From: Trueperaceae bacterium
GTDB taxonomy: Bacteria > Deinococcota > Deinococci > Deinococcales > Trueperaceae
Length of the DNA stretch: 8,919 nucleotides
Direction: 5' to 3'
Assembly (NCBI GenBank): GCA_007130355.1
Contig: SLSQ01000194.1
Location: forward strand, 1 to 8,919
Shown: piece after piece, positions 1-5,391 of the stretch
Numbering within the stretch: the first letter of the stretch is position 1
How the letters are laid out: every line of letters starts with the position of its first letter
The notes under the pieces: generated by a model
The model's database searches: none
What the model saw: only the letters and a program-made list of their open reading frames with translations
Told to the model about the DNA's origin: nothing
Made by a program: the position numbers and the translations under genes

Positions 1-931
1 CCCGGCCGGCGCCGTGCACGGTCGAGAACAGCGCGGCGCGCTGCGCCTCGCTACCCCCGGGCACGTCCGACGCGCCCTCCACGATCACCGCGTCGTCGCC
101 CATGCTGCCGCCCACGAACGAGCGCTGGCCCGGGAACGCCGGCGTAGCGCCCTTGCGCACGACCACCAGCTCGCGGCCGTCGTGCCGCTCTTTCCAAGCG
201 AAGTTGTGGTGGTTGTGGACCAGCTCCAGCTCGCGGCCGCCCAGCAGCTCGACCGCCTTGCGGGCCACCCACTCGCGTCCGGCGTAGGCGTAGCGGCCGG
301 CGAGGTTCATCAGGCTCCAGTAGGCGCGCCCGAGCTCGCTGTCCAGCGGAAGCAGCGTCTCGGCCGGACGCACGCGCTGATCCCAGGCCGCGCCCTGCGC
401 GAGCGCCATCGTGCCGCTCGCGACCGCGTGCCCGAACCCGCGACTGCCGAAGTGCACGCCCACCCAGACGTCGCCGTCCTCGTCGGCGAACACGTCGACG
501 TAATGATTCCCGCCGCCCACGGTGCCCAGTTGCGCCCGCGCCCGCTCGCGCAGGCGCTCCCGGTGGGCGCGCGGGACCGCCTCCCACGCTTCGTCCCGGA
601 ACAGCGGGTGGTCGGTCGGGGCGTCGTCCGCCGCGTTCGAGCGGCCCACCCCGAACGAGATCGCCACCGCGATCCGGTCGGCCGCCGCCTGCGCGTTCGG
701 AGCCAGGTCGGACTCGTGCAGGTCGGTGCGGATGGCGGCGTTGCCGCAGGCGATGTCGAACCCGACGCCGGCGACGCTCACCCGGCCGTCGTACGCGGCG
801 ACGCCGCCGATCGGCATGACGTAGCCGAGGTGCCCGTCCGCCATCAGCGCGGCCCGCTCGGCGCGAGAGGCGACGTCCCGCAGTTGCTCGAGCGTGCGTT
901 CGTCGTGCGTGCCGAACACGGCCGGTTCCAT
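1..931 (-). CDS. rtcB: RtcB family RNA ligase, 3' end cut off by the window edge
   Basis: RtcB joins RNA 2',3'-cyclic phosphate (or 3'-phosphate) ends to 5'-OH ends in tRNA splicing and RNA repair, using GTP and Mn2+, in the cytoplasm. The 310 visible residues carry the family motifs in order: GVGFDIACGN (Asp59 and Cys62, metal site), VGGGNHY (Asn142, His143), VHFGSRGFGH (His160), HNHHNF (from His239), RKGATPAFPG (259-268), GGSMGDD (274-280) and HGAGR (306-310). His306 corresponds, as I recall the family, to the guanylylated histidine. The frame is open through base 2, and the missing part should be only the C-terminal region. The ATG at 931 is preceded by a good ribosome site (GAGAGGTGG, 946-938) six bases away, and by a TACGCT word at 958-953. 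The gene lies 54 bases downstream of the cation transporter on the same strand but seems to have its own promoter. No archease or RtcR is visible. Family assignment is very secure; the biological role here is not shown. Confidence 0.97.
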   Translation of the reverse strand, partial: MEPAVFGTHDERTLEQLRDVASRAERAALMADGHLGYVMPIGGVAAYDGRVSVAGVGFDIACGNAAIRTDLHESDLAPNAQAAADRIAVAISFGVGRSNAADDAPTDHPLFRDEAWEAVPRAHRERLRERARAQLGTVGGGNHYVDVFADEDGDVWVGVHFGSRGFGHAVASGTMALAQGAAWDQRVRPAETLLPLDSELGRAYWSLMNLAGRYAYAGREWVARKAVELLGGRELELVHNHHNFAWKERHDGRELVVVRKGATPAFPGQRSFVGGSMGDDAVIVEGASDVPGGSEAQRAALFSTVHGAGR

Positions 932-952
932 ACGGCGCCACCTCTCGCGTTC

Positions 953-958
953 AGCGTA
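953..958 (-). promoter_or_regulatory. Putative -10 element TACGCT of rtcB
   Basis: Reading leftward, TACGCT ends 21 bases before the rtcB ATG, with the Shine-Dalgarno GAGAGGTGG in between. It begins the 10-mer TACGCTGAAC, which is repeated exactly at 1874-1883 in front of the small membrane protein gene. No recognisable -35 (TTGACA-like) sequence sits 16-18 bases upstream. The position and the shared word suggest a promoter, but nothing here proves transcription. Confidence 0.5.
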
Positions 959-985
959 GCGAGCGGCGGCGCGCGGCCGCGTCCG

Positions 986-1795
986 TCACGACGCCAACCG
1001 CAAGATCCGCCAGGCGCCGCGCGCGACCACCGCGAACACGATCCCGCCCACGACCAGGTCGGGCCAGGCCGAGCCGGTGAGCAGCACGCCGGCGCCGGCC
1101 ACGATCACGCCGATCGCGATCACCACGTCGTTGCTGGTGAAGATCACGCTGGCGCGCAGGTGGGGCTCGCCACTCCGCAGCCGCCGCAGCAGCACCAGGC
1201 AGATCACGTTCGCGACCAGCGCCGCCGCCGCGACCGGGATCATCACCGCACCGTCCGGCATCGCCTCCGCCCCGAAGAACCGCCGCAGGACCTCGGCGAA
1301 CCCGACCAGCGCCAGGACCGCCTGCAACGCCCCCGCCACCCGCGCCGCGTTCCGTTTGAACGCCACCGTCGCGCCGACCGCCGCCAGGCTCAGCGCGTAC
1401 ACCATCGCGTCCGCCAGCATGTCGAGCGCGTCGGCGATCAACGCCATCGAGTCGAACACCAGCCCCGCCGTGATCTCGACGACGAAGAACGTCGCGTTGA
1501 TCGCCAGGACCGTCCACAGGGTGCGGCGTTGCCGCGCCTCGGCGGCCGGGTCGGGCGCGGCGGTGCCGACGTTCGCGGGCGCCGGGCCGCTCGCCCGCAG
1601 GCGCGCGCCGAGGGCCAGGGCGGCCAGTTCCGCGCCGACCGTCGGCTCCGGTCCGTCGTGGTCGACCGCCACCGTGCGGGCGTCCAGGTCGACCGTCAAG
1701 GCCCGCACCTCAGGCAACGGCTCGAGCCGCATCCGCACCAGGCGCTCCTCGGCGTCGCAGTCCATGCCGGGAAGGTGGTAGGTCGAGCGGCGCAC
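986..1795 (-). CDS. Cation diffusion facilitator-like transporter with N-terminal MDC (HMA-like) domain
   Basis: This is a 269-residue predicted inner-membrane protein resembling the cation efflux (CDF) superfamily, so export of a divalent metal is likely but the metal is unknown. Residues 4-48 form a small HMA-like module with MDCDAEE (11-17), a single cysteine instead of the usual CxxC. About six hydrophobic segments follow, near 95-114, 117-141, 153-170, 184-203, 217-240 and 246-262. The second helix has the CDF-like pattern SMALIADALDMLAD (116-129), but the usual HxxxD metal site reads DxxxD (Asp125, Asp129). The fifth has FTSND (219-223) where typical members have another HxxxD. The GTG at 1795 is chosen because homologues I recall begin just before the MDC motif, and because the upstream ATG at 1945 would overlap the divergent gene and leave no promoter. 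No Shine-Dalgarno is seen; a weak GATCCT at 1808-1803 lies seven bases before the GTG, so a leaderless start is possible. Family call good, start and substrate uncertain. Confidence 0.83.
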   Translation of the reverse strand: MRRSTYHLPGMDCDAEERLVRMRLEPLPEVRALTVDLDARTVAVDHDGPEPTVGAELAALALGARLRASGPAPANVGTAAPDPAAEARQRRTLWTVLAINATFFVVEITAGLVFDSMALIADALDMLADAMVYALSLAAVGATVAFKRNAARVAGALQAVLALVGFAEVLRRFFGAEAMPDGAVMIPVAAAALVANVICLVLLRRLRSGEPHLRASVIFTSNDVVIAIGVIVAGAGVLLTGSAWPDLVVGGIVFAVVARGAWRILRLAS

Positions 1796-1873
1796 GCGAA
1801 GCAGGATCGCACGCGGCCCGCGACCGGACGCCCACGGGGCGAACGCCACTACCTGTCCCGCGTGCCCGCCGCC

Positions 1874-1879
1874 TACGCT
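1874..1879 (+). promoter_or_regulatory. Putative -10 element TACGCT of the small membrane protein gene
   Basis: TACGCT ends 64 bases before the ATG at 1944 and is followed by GAAC, the same ten bases as in front of rtcB. If used, transcription would start near 1886 and give a leader of about 58 bases containing the palindrome and the GGAGGT ribosome site. No clear -35 box is seen. Support is the repeated word and its position only. Confidence 0.4.
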
Positions 1880-1893
1880 GAACACCGACCCGT

Positions 1894-1907
1894 GCGCGGG
1901 CCCGCGC
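1894..1907. repeat. 14-base perfect palindrome GCGCGGGCCCGCGC in the divergent spacer
   Basis: Both seven-base halves match exactly with no spacer. It lies 15 bases after the putative -10 at 1874-1879, close to the expected transcription start, where a repressor site would block initiation. In DNA this rich in G+C such palindromes also occur by chance (about two expected in a window this size by a rough base-frequency estimate), so an operator role is only a possibility. Confidence 0.25.
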
Positions 1908-1943
1908 CATCGTGGCACCGCACCGGTCCGAACGGAGGTCGTC

Positions 1944-2402
1944 ATGAGCGCGCTCCTCTTCGTCCTCGGGTTCGCCCTCGTCCACGCCGTCGCCTACACC
2001 GTCGCCGGCGCCATCGCGCTGTCGTTCAGTCGCGACCTGTACGCCGAGAAGGAGCGCGTCCTCGACTTCATGCGGGACATGAACGACGACGCCGAGTCGA
2101 CGCACGTGAAGCGTTGGTTCCTCCCGGTGCAACTCGTGCGCGGGGTGCTGCTCGCCGTGGTCCTGCTGCCGATCCTCGGACTCTTGGGCGAGGCGACGTT
2201 CCTGGCGCGCTTCGCGTTCCTGTTCGGCGCGGCGGTGCTCTGGATGGACGTCGCCAGTTCGGTCCCGTTCCCGAACACCCTCGAGGGCGCCGTGTACCTC
2301 AAGCCGCGCTACCTGCGCCTGAGCCGACGCGGCAAGCTGTACGCCGAGACGCTGCTCTACGGGCTCCTGTTCGCCGCGCCGGTCGCCTGGCTGCTGTTCT
2401 GA
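1944..2402 (+). CDS. Small four-helix membrane protein of unknown function
   Basis: I do not recognise this 152-residue protein. It has four hydrophobic stretches, roughly 3-27, 60-82, 86-107 and 136-152, the last ending at the very C-terminus. Between helices one and two is a charged, acidic stretch (about 28-58, with RDLYAEKERVLDFMRDMNDD), and between three and four a basic stretch (119-132). By the positive-inside rule the basic 119-132 loop is probably cytoplasmic. There are no cysteines and no catalytic motif that I can name. The start is well supported: GGAGGT at 1934-1939 is four bases before the ATG, and composition and codon use match neighbouring genes. Its last 46 bases overlap the 3' end of the convergent diguanylate cyclase gene. 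It is divergent from the cation transporter, which may mean shared regulation, but no functional link is visible. Sure as a gene; function unknown. Confidence 0.87.
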   Translation: MSALLFVLGFALVHAVAYTVAGAIALSFSRDLYAEKERVLDFMRDMNDDAESTHVKRWFLPVQLVRGVLLAVVLLPILGLLGEATFLARFAFLFGAAVLWMDVASSVPFPNTLEGAVYLKPRYLRLSRRGKLYAETLLYGLLFAAPVAWLLF

Positions 2403-3955
2403 CCGGTCGCACGCTCGTCGTCCGCCGCCACCGCGTCCCCGCCCGCGCGCTTGACGCGGTACATCGCCTGGTCGGCGCGGTGCACGGCGCGGGACGCGTC
2501 CGACGCGTCGGCCTCCGCAGCCGCCACCCCGAAACTTCCGGTCACGCGCAACGGTTCGCCGCTCGGTCCGGTCGCGACCGCGTCGCGTACGGCGGCACGG
2601 ACCCGCTCGACCGCTTCGTGCGCGACCTCCAATCCCGCGCCCGGCAAGAGCAGTCCGAACTCCTCTCCCCCCAGCCGCCCCACCAGATCGCCGTCGCGCA
2701 CGTGCGTCCGCGCGGCGTGCGCGACCACGCGCAGCACCTCGTCGCCGGTCGCGTGCCCGTAGCGGTCGTTGATTGCCTTGAAGTCGTCCAGGTCGAACAC
2801 CGCCACGCCGGTGGGGCGCCCCGCGCGGGCGGAGGCGGCGACCTCGCGGTCGGCGATCTCGAGGAACGAGGCGCGGTTCGCGAGGCCGGTCAACGCGTCG
2901 GTGGTGGCGGCCCGGCGTAGGGCGCGTTCCGTCTCGACCTGACGGGTCTCGTCCCACGCCACCACCACCCGGCCGAGCCGCTCGCCGCGAGGGTCGGGCA
3001 GGTCGGCGACGCGGGTGGCCCAGACCCGGGCGCCGACCGCGATCTCCGGTCCCTCGCCGCTCGGAGCGGGGGGCGCGCTCATCAGGGCGTCCAGGCGCGG
3101 GTAGCGCGCGACCGCGTCGGCGGACCCGTCGACGTCCGGGTTCTCGAGCCCCTGCAGGAACTCGGCGGCGGCCGGGTTGCGGTCGACGATGCGGCCGTCC
3201 ACGTCCACCACGACCACCGCCTCGTGGATCCGCTCGACCACCAGGTCGCGCGCGATCGGTCGGACGTCGGCCAGCGCGTGTCGGCGCACGCCTCGGTCGA
3301 TCGCGACGGCGCTCACCGCCAACGCGAACGGTGTGGCGTCGAGACCCCACGGCGTGAGTCCGACCACGTACGCGACGCCCCCGAGCCACGGCACGATCGA
3401 CGCGACGAACAGCGTCCGCGCCTGCGCCCGCGCACGACCGCGCGCACGGAGCCAGGTCGCGCCCAGCACGGCGTTGGCGGTCAGGACCAGGGCCGCCATG
3501 TACACCTGGTAGGCGTCGTACACCGGCCCGCGTTCGAACGCGATGCGCGTCAGCGGTCCGTCCGCGATCATCCGTGCGTCCGCGTGGTACAGGCCGTGCC
3601 AAGCGCCGGTGACCACGATCAGGTACACGGCGGCGGCGACCGCGAACAGCGCGACGTGCGTGGCGCGCGCCCGAAGCACGGGCGGGCCGCCGTAGCGGCT
3701 GGCCAGAGCGAGCAGGAACGCCGGGGCGAACGCGATCCCGAGGTGCTGCGCCAGGTAGGAGAGGCGGACCCAGGCGACCGTGTCGCCGGCCAGCTCGAGG
3801 CCGTACCCGAACGCGTACAGGAACGCGGCCGCCACGATGCCGGACAGGTACGGCGCGGCCCGGACGCCCGGCCGGTCAGCGATCCGGATCAGGATCGCGA
3901 ACACGGCCAGCGCCACCGCGAACGACGTCATGCTCAACGCGAAGGTCACGACCAC
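2357..3955 (-). CDS. Membrane-bound diguanylate cyclase: 7TM sensor, PAS, GGDEF
   Basis: This enzyme should make cyclic di-GMP from two GTP at the inner face of the membrane in response to an unknown signal. In 532 residues it shows seven hydrophobic segments (about 3-222) resembling the 7TM N-terminal region of histidine kinases, a PAS-like domain (about 237-335, with VVVVDVDGRIVDRNPAAAEF at 247-266), and a GGDEF domain (about 347-507). The catalytic domain looks active: DALTGLANR (353-361), metal-binding FDLDDFK (387-393), GGEEF (429-433) and the inhibitory site RDGD (420-423) exactly five residues before it, so feedback inhibition by product is expected. No EAL or HD-GYP domain is present. 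The GTG at 3955 is chosen because AAGGAG (3969-3964) lies eight bases upstream; GTG 3949 and ATG 3931 are alternatives. A TACGCT word at 3983-3978 is a likely -10. The gene is divergent from the MFS gene, and its 3' end overlaps the convergent small membrane protein gene by 46 bases. Confidence 0.94.
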   Translation of the reverse strand: MVVTFALSMTSFAVALAVFAILIRIADRPGVRAAPYLSGIVAAAFLYAFGYGLELAGDTVAWVRLSYLAQHLGIAFAPAFLLALASRYGGPPVLRARATHVALFAVAAAVYLIVVTGAWHGLYHADARMIADGPLTRIAFERGPVYDAYQVYMAALVLTANAVLGATWLRARGRARAQARTLFVASIVPWLGGVAYVVGLTPWGLDATPFALAVSAVAIDRGVRRHALADVRPIARDLVVERIHEAVVVVDVDGRIVDRNPAAAEFLQGLENPDVDGSADAVARYPRLDALMSAPPAPSGEGPEIAVGARVWATRVADLPDPRGERLGRVVVAWDETRQVETERALRRAATTDALTGLANRASFLEIADREVAASARAGRPTGVAVFDLDDFKAINDRYGHATGDEVLRVVAHAARTHVRDGDLVGRLGGEEFGLLLPGAGLEVAHEAVERVRAAVRDAVATGPSGEPLRVTGSFGVAAAEADASDASRAVHRADQAMYRVKRAGGDAVAADDERATGQNSSQATGAANRSP

Positions 3956-3977
3956 CGGACCCGCTCCTTCCCCTCCG

Positions 3978-3983
3978 AGCGTA
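3978..3983 (-). promoter_or_regulatory. Putative -10 element TACGCT of the diguanylate cyclase gene
   Basis: Reading leftward, TACGCT ends 22 bases before the GTG at 3955, almost the same distance as in front of rtcB (21), with two purine-rich ribosome-site candidates between. A CAGACG seventeen bases upstream keeps only the GAC of a -35 consensus. It lies in the 125-base spacer shared with the divergent MFS gene, whose own -10 candidate is about 90 bases away, so the two promoters would be back to back. Confidence 0.5.
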
Positions 3984-4069
3984 CGCCGAACGTGGGCGGG
4001 CGTCTGGGTGCGGACGTCCCGAGGGCCGGGCCCGCCAGCGACGGCACGGTCCCCTCGACCCGCGCCGGG

Positions 4070-4075
4070 TACCCT
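4070..4075 (+). promoter_or_regulatory. Putative leaderless -10 element TACCCT of the MFS gene
   Basis: TACCCT ends five bases before the GTG at 4081, and there is no Shine-Dalgarno in the preceding sequence. With transcription normally starting six to seven bases after a -10, the mRNA would begin at or next to the start codon, which is a leaderless message. The match to TANNNT is exact, but only spacing and motif support it. Confidence 0.45.
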
Positions 4076-4080
4076 CGCCC

Positions 4081-5391
4081 GTGGCCGCCTCGTCCCGAAC
4101 CGCCGCTCCACGCACCGTCCTGTGGGTCCTCAGCGCCGCGATGGGCCTGACCACGATCGGGCAGTCGATGCTCGCGACCGCCGTACCGCTGCTGGCCGTC
4201 GCCCTCGGTCTGGCGCCCGCCTGGGTCGGGATCCTGGTGGCGCTCCCGAACGTGCTGCCGGTCGCGCTCGGCATGCGCGCCGGCGGCCGGATCGACCGGG
4301 GCGGCGCCGGACGCTGGCTGGCGGGCGGGGTCGCCGGCATGGCGACCGCCCCGCTGCTGCTGGCGCTCGCGCCGCAGGCGGCGGCGTTGGCGCTGGCGCA
4401 GGTCCTGCTCGGCGCGAGCCAGATGGTCGCCGCGTTGGCGTCGCAGGCGTACGTCGCCGACGCCACGCCCCGCGGCGGGCTCGAGCGCGCCTACGCCACC
4501 TACGCCACCTTCCTCTCGGCCGGTCGCCTGGTCGGCCCGGTCACCGTCGGCATCGCGATCGACGCGGCCGGGTTCCGCGTCGCGTTCGCAGCGGCGGGCG
4601 CCGCGATGGTGGCCGCCTGGTTCGTGGTGGCGCACCTGCGGCGGATCGCCGCGCCACCCGCTGCGCGCGCGAAGTCGGACGACGCCCCGCCTCGAGGGGA
4701 AGCCCACGGCGCCGAACCCCCAGATGGCGCGACGCCCGGTCCGGACGATCCGGGCTCGGCGCCCTCGACCGACCGACCGTTCGGCGTGCGCGACGCCTGG
4801 CGCAACGTCGGCGTGCAACTCGCGGTGCTCGCCAGCTCCGCGGTGTTCGTGGCGATCAGCGTGCGGCAGGCGTTCCTGCCGGTGGTGCTCGACGACGTCG
4901 GCTTCCGCGCGAGCGAGATCGGGCTGCTGGTGAGCATGGGCGGAGTGGCGTCGGTGACGTTGCGGCCGCTCATGCCGGTCGTCTCGCGCCTGCTGGGCGG
5001 GCCGGCGCGGACCCTGGCGGTGTCGCTCGGCCTGCTCACGGTCGGCGTGGGCGCGCTCGGGCTGGTGTCGTCGTTCGGGGCGTTCACGGTGCTGGCGCTA
5101 CTGGCGGGCGCGGCGACCGGGTTCGGCAATCCGCTCAGCATCGTGACCGTCGCCCAGCACGTGAGCAGCGACGACCGCGGCACCGCCCTGGGCCTGCGGA
5201 TGGCGTCGAACCGGGCGGCGCAGCTGGTCGCCCCGATCGTGGTGGGCGGCCTGATCGGCACGGCCGGCTTCGCGGTCGGGTTCGGCGCGGTCGGCGTCCT
5301 CCTGGCGGTCGCGACGGCCGCGGTGGTGGCGCGCGTGCCGGCGTACGAACGGGCCGCGACGCCCCCGGACGTCGTACGCTCCGAGTCGTGA
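4081..5391 (+). CDS. MFS transporter, probable drug or metabolite efflux
   Basis: A 436-residue major facilitator superfamily protein of the inner membrane, normal in length, with two six-helix halves. Helices fall roughly at 12-34, 40-64, 79-97, 99-120, 142-162 and 164-186 in the first half, and from 243 to about 418 in the second. Between helices two and three is a degenerate motif A (GMRAGGRIDRGGAGRW, 64-79). GRLVGPVTVG (148-157) in helix five resembles motif C, which is typical of antiporters. The halves are joined by a long acidic, proline-rich loop (190-238) that is probably cytoplasmic. The substrate cannot be read from the sequence; proton-driven export is the usual role of relatives with motif C. 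The GTG at 4081 lies five bases after TACCCT with no ribosome site, which suggests leaderless translation; later starts such as ATG 4141 would cut into helix one. Its stop overlaps the GTG of the reductase gene, so it heads a three-gene run. Confidence 0.92.
   Translation: MAASSRTAAPRTVLWVLSAAMGLTTIGQSMLATAVPLLAVALGLAPAWVGILVALPNVLPVALGMRAGGRIDRGGAGRWLAGGVAGMATAPLLLALAPQAAALALAQVLLGASQMVAALASQAYVADATPRGGLERAYATYATFLSAGRLVGPVTVGIAIDAAGFRVAFAAAGAAMVAAWFVVAHLRRIAAPPAARAKSDDAPPRGEAHGAEPPDGATPGPDDPGSAPSTDRPFGVRDAWRNVGVQLAVLASSAVFVAISVRQAFLPVVLDDVGFRASEIGLLVSMGGVASVTLRPLMPVVSRLLGGPARTLAVSLGLLTVGVGALGLVSSFGAFTVLALLAGAATGFGNPLSIVTVAQHVSSDDRGTALGLRMASNRAAQLVAPIVVGGLIGTAGFAVGFGAVGVLLAVATAAVVARVPAYERAATPPDVVRSES
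5375..5380 (+). promoter_or_regulatory. Putative internal leaderless -10 element TACGCT before the reductase gene
   Basis: TACGCT lies inside the last codons of the MFS gene and ends seven bases before the GTG at 5388. This matches a leaderless promoter and would let the reductase and oxidoreductase be transcribed without the MFS gene. The word also encodes amino acids there, so it could be chance. Translational coupling through the GTGA overlap is the alternative way to start this gene, and both may operate. Confidence 0.42.

Larger units (their letters stand above)
1796..1943. other. Divergent intergenic region between the cation transporter and the small membrane protein
   Basis: This 148-base spacer must hold both promoters. 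On the plus strand it has TACGCT (1874-1879), a 14-base perfect palindrome (1894-1907) and a strong ribosome site GGAGGT (1934-1939). On the minus strand no TANNNT word is present; only the weak GATCCT at 1808-1803 precedes the GTG at 1795. The transporter frame stays open through this spacer up to an ATG at 1945, so part of it could be coding if the transporter starts further upstream. Confidence 0.5.

Noticed and set aside
1796..1945. Extension of the cation transporter to the ATG at 1945 (319 residues)
   Set aside because: That start would overlap the ATG of the divergent gene and remove both promoter regions; the extra 50 residues do not look like the family, which begins just before the MDC motif.
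14..2920. A 968-codon plus-strand open frame antisense to rtcB, the cation transporter and part of the cyclase gene
   Set aside because: Its translation is low-complexity Arg/His/Ala/Pro with no domain, and it runs through genes with clear motifs on other frames. It is a product of high G+C, which makes stops rare.
1710..3602. A 630-codon minus-strand open frame over the cyclase and small membrane protein genes
   Set aside because: Arginine-rich shadow in a different frame from the GGEEF-bearing protein, with no family features.
3780..5387. The upstream extension of the reductase frame to an ATG at 3780
   Set aside because: The extension lies across the cyclase and MFS genes and is Arg/Gly-rich; family homology begins right after the GTG at 5388.
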